DNA from: Acholeplasmatales bacterium
GTDB lineage: Bacteria; Bacillota_I; Bacilli_A; Acholeplasmatales; JAEDCM01
Direction: 5' to 3'
DNA: 64,000 nt
NCBI GenBank assembly: GCA_017961685.1
Contig: JAGCWW010000020.1
Location: 1-64,000, forward strand
Shown: in pieces, positions 59,563 to 64,000 of the stretch
How positions within the stretch are numbered: the stretch's first letter is position 1
Layout of the letters: each line of letters begins with the position of its first letter
Program-made: the position numbers and the translations under genes
Notes under the pieces: generated by a model
The model's database searches: none
What the model was told of the DNA's origin: nothing
The model's input: the letters and a program-made list of their open reading frames with translations, nothing else

Positions 59563-59967
59563 ATGAACCTAACATATAAAGACACACATGATTTCACAAA
59601 AGAAGAACTAGAAGATTTATTTTTATCAGTAGAATGGTCTAGTGGTAAATATCCTGAAAAGTTAGTTATTTCTATGAAAAACTTTAAAACTGTTTATAGT
59701 GCATATGATAATGATAAATTAGTTGGTTTAATATGTGTTATGGATGATGGAATAATGAATGCTTATATTCACTATTTATTAGTTAATCCAAAATACCAAA
59801 AATATGGTATTGGAAAAGATTTAGTAGAAAAAGTAAAAGTAAAATATAAAGACTATTTAAGAATAGCTGTTATAGGCTATGGTAGGGCATTAGGATTCTA
59901 TGAAAAGTGTGGATTTACTAAATCTAATGAATCTTATCCAATGTTTATTACTAGCTTATGGACATAA
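59563..59967 (+). CDS. GNAT-family N-acetyltransferase
   Basis: A 134-residue GNAT enzyme. The acetyl-CoA motif is VNPKYQKYGIGKDLVEKV, and the C-terminal ALGFYEKCGFTK completes the fold. It probably acetylates a small amine or amino group; the substrate is unknown. It follows the PD-(D/E)XK gene by two bases, with AGGAG about 10 bases before its ATG. Confidence 0.88.
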   Translation: MNLTYKDTHDFTKEELEDLFLSVEWSSGKYPEKLVISMKNFKTVYSAYDNDKLVGLICVMDDGIMNAYIHYLLVNPKYQKYGIGKDLVEKVKVKYKDYLRIAVIGYGRALGFYEKCGFTKSNESYPMFITSLWT

Positions 59968-59970
59968 AAA

Positions 59971-60001
59971 AAAGGACTGTTATTTTAACTAACAGTCCTT
60001 T
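59971..60001. terminator. Bidirectional terminator between convergent genes
   Basis: A 12-bp stem AAAGGACTGTTA/TAACAGTCCTTT with a TTTTAAC loop. Confidence 0.88.
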
Positions 60002-60007
60002 GCTTTT

Positions 60008-61366
60008 TTATTCAACTTCTTCAAATCTTATATTAGTGATATAAATATTTGCAGTAGATGTTGTATTACCCATGTTGAACTCAAATCTGGCTTCATTATT
60101 AGATTTTCTATTCATTGTGAATGTTCCTTCAACATGTTGAACGGAAGTAGTTACATCTACCTTCTTACTCCAATATCTAGTCCATCCATCACCATTACCA
60201 CCATCAATACATACTTCATTGATAGTTCTAGCGGCATCAGCTTTAATGTCAAAGCTTACTTTATAAGTCTTACCATTTAATACTGGCATTTGAGTATGGA
60301 ATAATTGAACTGAATAATCTTTTTCACCATTCTTACTTGAAGTAATCTTAAATCCATTTTCAATAGCTTCAACTGATCCATTACCTGTATCTTCTTTATG
60401 GAAGATCCATCCAAGATTAGAATTATTTGTAATTACATTATTAGTAATATAGTTACCAGTTTCATCTGGATCACGGAAACTCTTTTCAGGTTTAGTTACA
60501 TTTTCATCATAACTATCTTTTTGATATACTCTAACATAATCGATTTCAAATTCAGCTTTCTTCATATACTTAGCATTGTATTCAGGATTTCCTGGCCATT
60601 TACCACCAATTGCTAAATTGATTTGAATACAGAAATCTTGGTTAAATGGTGCTGGATAAGGTTTTTCTTCTTCACCATCAACAGCTGTGAACCAGTCATT
60701 AACCTTTAAATATTGTACATCATCAATAAACCATCTAATTTCTCCTGGTTCCCATTCAATTGCGAATGTATGGAAATCATCAGCAAAAGTAGTATCAGTT
60801 AATGTTACAGTTCCTTGCTTTTCAGCATGTGGTTCACCCCAGTGTAGAGTTCCATATGCTTTTTCTGTAGCATCTCCTAAAATTTCCATGATATCAATTT
60901 CACCGCACTTTGGCCATTGACCATATACATCTTCATCTAGAGGCATCATCCAAATTGCTGGCCATAAACCTTTACCAGCAGGAACCTTAGCTCTAGCTTC
61001 AACTCTACCATATTTAAATGCGTATGCTTCTTGGTTTCTTAACTTACAAGAAGTATATACGTGGTTATTATCTATTTCTTCTTCAATACCTTTGATAACG
61101 AATTTACCTTTTTTAACATATCCGTTTCTTTCATCTTTTACATACTTTTGTAATTCTGCGTTTGTCCAGCCTGCAGGACGAACCTCTCTCATCCAAATTT
61201 CATCATTTAAGGCATCACCATTAAATTCATCTGCCCAAAGAAGATTATATCCTTCTTTTTCAGGTGTAACCTCATCATAATTCTTTTTCTTACAACCAGT
61301 CATCGATAATGCTGCAATACCAGAAAGTAAGAATAAACCTAATGTTTTCTTTAAAAGTCCTTTCAT
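60008..61366 (-). CDS. Glycoside hydrolase family 16 lipoprotein (laminarinase-type beta-glucanase)
   Basis: A surface enzyme of 452 residues. The ATG at 61366 follows GGAGAGGA; the frame continues 20 codons upstream without a site. The lipobox is LSMTGC. The GH16 domain (about 35-285) starts LLWADEFNGDALNDEIW and keeps the catalytic EIDIMEILG (ExDxxE with the bulge Met typical of laminarinases) and GLWPAIWMMP. The C-terminal 150 residues look like a CBM4/9-type carbohydrate-binding module. It should cut beta-1,3 or mixed-linkage glucans outside the cell. The GH3 glucosidase at 62495 would finish the breakdown. Confidence 0.9.
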   Translation of the reverse strand: MKGLLKKTLGLFLLSGIAALSMTGCKKKNYDEVTPEKEGYNLLWADEFNGDALNDEIWMREVRPAGWTNAELQKYVKDERNGYVKKGKFVIKGIEEEIDNNHVYTSCKLRNQEAYAFKYGRVEARAKVPAGKGLWPAIWMMPLDEDVYGQWPKCGEIDIMEILGDATEKAYGTLHWGEPHAEKQGTVTLTDTTFADDFHTFAIEWEPGEIRWFIDDVQYLKVNDWFTAVDGEEEKPYPAPFNQDFCIQINLAIGGKWPGNPEYNAKYMKKAEFEIDYVRVYQKDSYDENVTKPEKSFRDPDETGNYITNNVITNNSNLGWIFHKEDTGNGSVEAIENGFKITSSKNGEKDYSVQLFHTQMPVLNGKTYKVSFDIKADAARTINEVCIDGGNGDGWTRYWSKKVDVTTSVQHVEGTFTMNRKSNNEARFEFNMGNTTSTANIYITNIRFEEVE

Positions 61367-61582
61367 TTTTTCCTCTCCTTTTTTAAAGATTTTACATTTT
61401 GTTATAAAGTTGTATAAAATTGACATGTCGTTACCTTCATTGTATTATAAAAATTTCTAATTTCAATTACCCAAGGGCTATACACCATAAAAATGTTACA
61501 AAATTTAAATACTTTTAATATAATTTTTATTATCGATTTATCAAAAAAATTAGATTATAATAAAGGTAGATAGGTGATTATT

Positions 61583-62377
61583 ATGACTAATGATATTTAT
61601 TCAATAAAAGTTAATAATAAAACAACAAACTATTTTAAATTTGGCTGTGGGAAAAATATAATGGTTATTATTCCAGGCTTAAGTATTAAAAGTGTGATTG
61701 AATCAAAAGATATCATAATTAATGATTATCACACTTTTGAAGAAGAATACACTGTTTACTGTTTTGATAGAATAAGGGATGTAGATAATAACTACTCTAT
61801 TTTTGATATGGCTAAAGATTTAGAAGATGTTTTAATTGAATTAAAGCTAGATAATATCTATCTATTTGGTACTAGCCAAGGTGGAATGATATCTATGATT
61901 ATGGCTATTAATAAAGTAATAAATATCAAAAAATTAGTCTTAGGATCAACTACATATATAATAGATAATAATAAATTTAACCAAATTAATGAATGGATTA
62001 ATTTAGCAATTAACCGTAAATCTGAGGATTTATGTTTAAGCTTTTCTAAATTAATATATCCTGAAGAAGTATTTAATAAATCACTTAATTTAGTACGTGA
62101 TTTAGCAAAAACTATTACAGATGAAGAACTAGATAGATTTATTGTTTTTGCTAAAGCACTAAAAGATTTTAATATAATATCTAAACTTAAAGAAATAAAC
62201 TGTGATACTTTATTTATAAATGATAAAACAGATAAACTACTTGGAGATATGAGTAGTTTAATAAATAATATAAACTTACCTAAAATATCTTCATATACTT
62301 ATGAAGGATATGGACATGCCGCTTATGATTTAGCTCCTGATTATAAAGAAAAAATAAAAGAATTTTTTGAAAAATAA
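61583..62377 (+). CDS. Alpha/beta hydrolase
   Basis: A soluble serine hydrolase of 264 residues. The ATG at 61583 follows AGGTGA; the GTG at 61574 is inside that site. The nucleophile elbow is LFGTSQGGMIS, the acid is in FINDKTDKLLG and the His is in GYGHAAYDLAPDY. No signal peptide. It lies between two glycan hydrolases, so an ester of a sugar or a lactone is possible, but the substrate is unknown. It has its own terminator. Confidence 0.83.
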   Translation: MTNDIYSIKVNNKTTNYFKFGCGKNIMVIIPGLSIKSVIESKDIIINDYHTFEEEYTVYCFDRIRDVDNNYSIFDMAKDLEDVLIELKLDNIYLFGTSQGGMISMIMAINKVINIKKLVLGSTTYIIDNNKFNQINEWINLAINRKSEDLCLSFSKLIYPEEVFNKSLNLVRDLAKTITDEELDRFIVFAKALKDFNIISKLKEINCDTLFINDKTDKLLGDMSSLINNINLPKISSYTYEGYGHAAYDLAPDYKEKIKEFFEK

Positions 62378-62403
62378 CGGATTTATTTAAGTCCGTTTTT
62401 TTC
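62376..62403 (+). terminator. Rho-independent terminator
   Basis: A stem of about nine pairs, AACGGATTT/AAGTCCGTT with one G-U, with an ATTT loop and a T-run. Confidence 0.8.
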
Positions 62404-62494
62404 TTACTTAAAATTTCAATAATCTGCTTATATTTTTGATATAAAAAAAATTTAGATTTATTATATAATTAGGGTGTACTAGGAGGGGATATTT

Positions 62495-64000
62495 ATGTTT
62501 GATTATGAAAAAATAAACATCGAAAGAGTTAAAGAAAATTTAAGTGAATGTATGGTTTTATTAAAAAAGGATGGGAAATTCCCACTTGATAGGCCATGTA
62601 GAATTGCTTGTTTTGGTAATGGTGTGAGAAAAACACTTAAAGGTGGAACAGGATCAGGAGAAGTAAATTCCCACTTTTTTAAAAATATTGAAGAAACTTT
62701 AGCCGATTATGGTTTTACTGTAACTACAAAATACTTTTTAGATGAATATGATTTAGTTTATAAAAAAGCTAGAAAAGAATTTATTAAAGGAATTAAAAAA
62801 GAAGCTAAGAAAGTTAAAGAATCTAGTGTATGGGTAGGTATGGGTGCTGTAATGCTAGAACCTGATTATGAAATAATGCTAGATTATAATGCTGAAGCTT
62901 GTATCTATGTATTATCTAGAATTTGTGGTGAAGGTAATGATAGATTAAATGAAAAAGGTGATTTTAAACTAACTGATACTGAAATTAGAGATATAAATAA
63001 ACTAAATTCAAAATATGAAAAGTTTATGTTAGTTTTAAATGTAGGTGGACCTGTTGATTTAACTTATGTTTTAGATGTTAAAAATATTCTTATATTATCC
63101 CAACTAGGTGTTGAAACTTCAAGTGCTTTATGTGATGTAATCTTAGGTAAAACTAACCCAAGTGGAAAGTTAACCACAACTTGGGCAAGCTTTGAAGAAT
63201 ATAACAAAGACATTGATTTTGGTGATTATGCGGAAACTAACTACTTTGAAGGTATATATGTAGGGTATCGTTATTTTGATAGCGCAAATGTTAAACCATT
63301 ATATCCATTTGGTTATGGTTTAAGTTATTCTGAATTTAGTTATGAATTTATAGATTATAAAATAAATGATAGTATTATTACTATTAATGTTAAAGTTAAA
63401 AATATAGGTAGCTTTAAAGGTAAAGAAGTTATTCAAACTTACCTATCAAGTCCAAGTAAAAAATTAGATAAAGCATATCAAGAATTATGTGGTTTTAAGA
63501 AAACTAGATTACTTGAAGTAGATGAAGAAGAAACTTTATCAATTGAATTTGATTTATTAGATTATGCATCATTTGATACAGATAATTCATATTATATTTT
63601 AGAAGAAGGTAAATATAATATTTATATGGGTAATAGTAGTAGAAATACTATTAATATATTAACTATAAATCTAGTTAAAGATTTAATTGTTTCAAAAGTG
63701 AAAAATATCACAACAAAGCCACAATTTACTGATAAAGTATATAATAATTATGAAAGAACTTATTCAAAAAATATTATAGATTTAGATTTATCTAATATTA
63801 AAACAAAAGAATTTAATTATGAATATAATACTGATATTAATGAAAAAGCAAATATGTTATCTAATGAAGAATTAGTATTACTATCTATGGGTAAATTTGA
63901 TGAAAAAGGATTAATTTCTGTAATTGGAAATGCAGGTAGAACTGTTGCGGGTTCAGCTGGTGAAACTAGAGGCTTAGATGGTATTTTACCTATTACAATG
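62495..64000 (+). CDS. GH3 beta-glucosidase with permuted domain order (partial, runs off the window)
   Basis: Open for 502 codons to the window edge. The start follows AGGAGGGG by about six bases. The order is unusual: the GH3 C-terminal domain comes first (GGTGSGEVNS, RICGEGNDRLNE, QLGVETSSALCDVILGKTNPSGKLTTTW), then YPFGYGLSYSEF and a fibronectin-III-like domain, and at the end the beginning of the N-terminal catalytic barrel (AGSAGETRGLDG). Such permuted GH3 enzymes are known from ruminal and gut Firmicutes. There is no signal peptide, so it probably hydrolyses imported beta-glucosides. The catalytic Asp lies beyond the window. Confidence 0.88.
   Translation, partial: MFDYEKINIERVKENLSECMVLLKKDGKFPLDRPCRIACFGNGVRKTLKGGTGSGEVNSHFFKNIEETLADYGFTVTTKYFLDEYDLVYKKARKEFIKGIKKEAKKVKESSVWVGMGAVMLEPDYEIMLDYNAEACIYVLSRICGEGNDRLNEKGDFKLTDTEIRDINKLNSKYEKFMLVLNVGGPVDLTYVLDVKNILILSQLGVETSSALCDVILGKTNPSGKLTTTWASFEEYNKDIDFGDYAETNYFEGIYVGYRYFDSANVKPLYPFGYGLSYSEFSYEFIDYKINDSIITINVKVKNIGSFKGKEVIQTYLSSPSKKLDKAYQELCGFKKTRLLEVDEEETLSIEFDLLDYASFDTDNSYYILEEGKYNIYMGNSSRNTINILTINLVKDLIVSKVKNITTKPQFTDKVYNNYERTYSKNIIDLDLSNIKTKEFNYEYNTDINEKANMLSNEELVLLSMGKFDEKGLISVIGNAGRTVAGSAGETRGLDGILPITM

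Noticed and set aside
60398-61280. Three plus-strand ORFs opposite the GH16 gene
   Set aside because: The minus-strand gene has a lipobox, catalytic motif and ribosome binding site; the opposite frames have none of these.

Overview
The window is AT-rich (roughly 30% GC by eye), densely coded bacterial DNA. Its terminators are strong hairpins followed by T-runs, its ribosome binding sites are AGGAGG-like, and its exported proteins are lipoproteins with Thr/Lys-rich linkers, InlB-type repeats and DUF6273 domains. TGA is used as a stop at 42802 and 46932, so this is the standard bacterial code. I infer an uncultured, probably gut-dwelling low-GC Bacilli or Mollicutes-related lineage; the sequence alone does not give a species. 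No tRNA, rRNA, CRISPR array, transposase or integrase was seen.

Layout. Positions 1-440 hold gene remnants and two terminators. 440-11357 is a sensory region: a DUF6273 lipoprotein, three membrane-bound GGDEF diguanylate cyclases, an ArsR-type regulator with a two-site operator, and a membrane SpoIIE/RsbU-type phosphatase. 11398-21338 holds a macrodomain protein, a second exported lipoprotein, a U32 peptidase/hydroxylase, a fused ABC transporter, a ZIP metal transporter, a small tautomerase and an alpha/beta hydrolase. 21361-28694 is a lipid locus. A DegV/FakB fatty-acid-binding protein is divergent from a tightly coupled operon of fakA, plsX, an AMP-forming acyl ligase with a built-in carrier domain, a double-domain PlsC acyltransferase, a free acyl carrier protein and an LRAT-type NCEHF acyltransferase. 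The fakA-plsX part is the known route for loading exogenous fatty acids onto glycerol-phosphate. The remaining four genes look like a dedicated acylation module that I do not recognise as a described system.

Directly after this operon, 28695-29115 holds what looks like a type I toxin-antitoxin locus: a 23-residue hydrophobic peptide behind a coupled leader peptide on the minus strand, opposed by two tandem plus-strand promoter/hairpin units. 29315-38080 holds a 1100-residue surface protein, a hydrolase with a cysteine nucleophile, a glycosyltransferase, a PLP decarboxylase with a candidate structured leader, zinc-ribbon membrane proteins and a second PlsC. 38197-48246 is a housekeeping run: nadD, nadE, mnmA, sbcD, sbcC, a DUF523 protein and an RlmD/RlmCD-type rRNA methyltransferase.

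49268-59560 looks like a defence or DNA/RNA-processing island: GIY-YIG-like protein with a PD-(D/E)XK-like DUF2075 helicase, a second RNase III, a zinc-ribbon/Vsr-like endonuclease, a HEPN-like protein with a UDG-like protein, and a PD-(D/E)XK nuclease. The window closes with a GNAT acetyltransferase, a GH16 beta-glucanase lipoprotein, an alpha/beta hydrolase and the start of a GH3 beta-glucosidase with permuted domain order.
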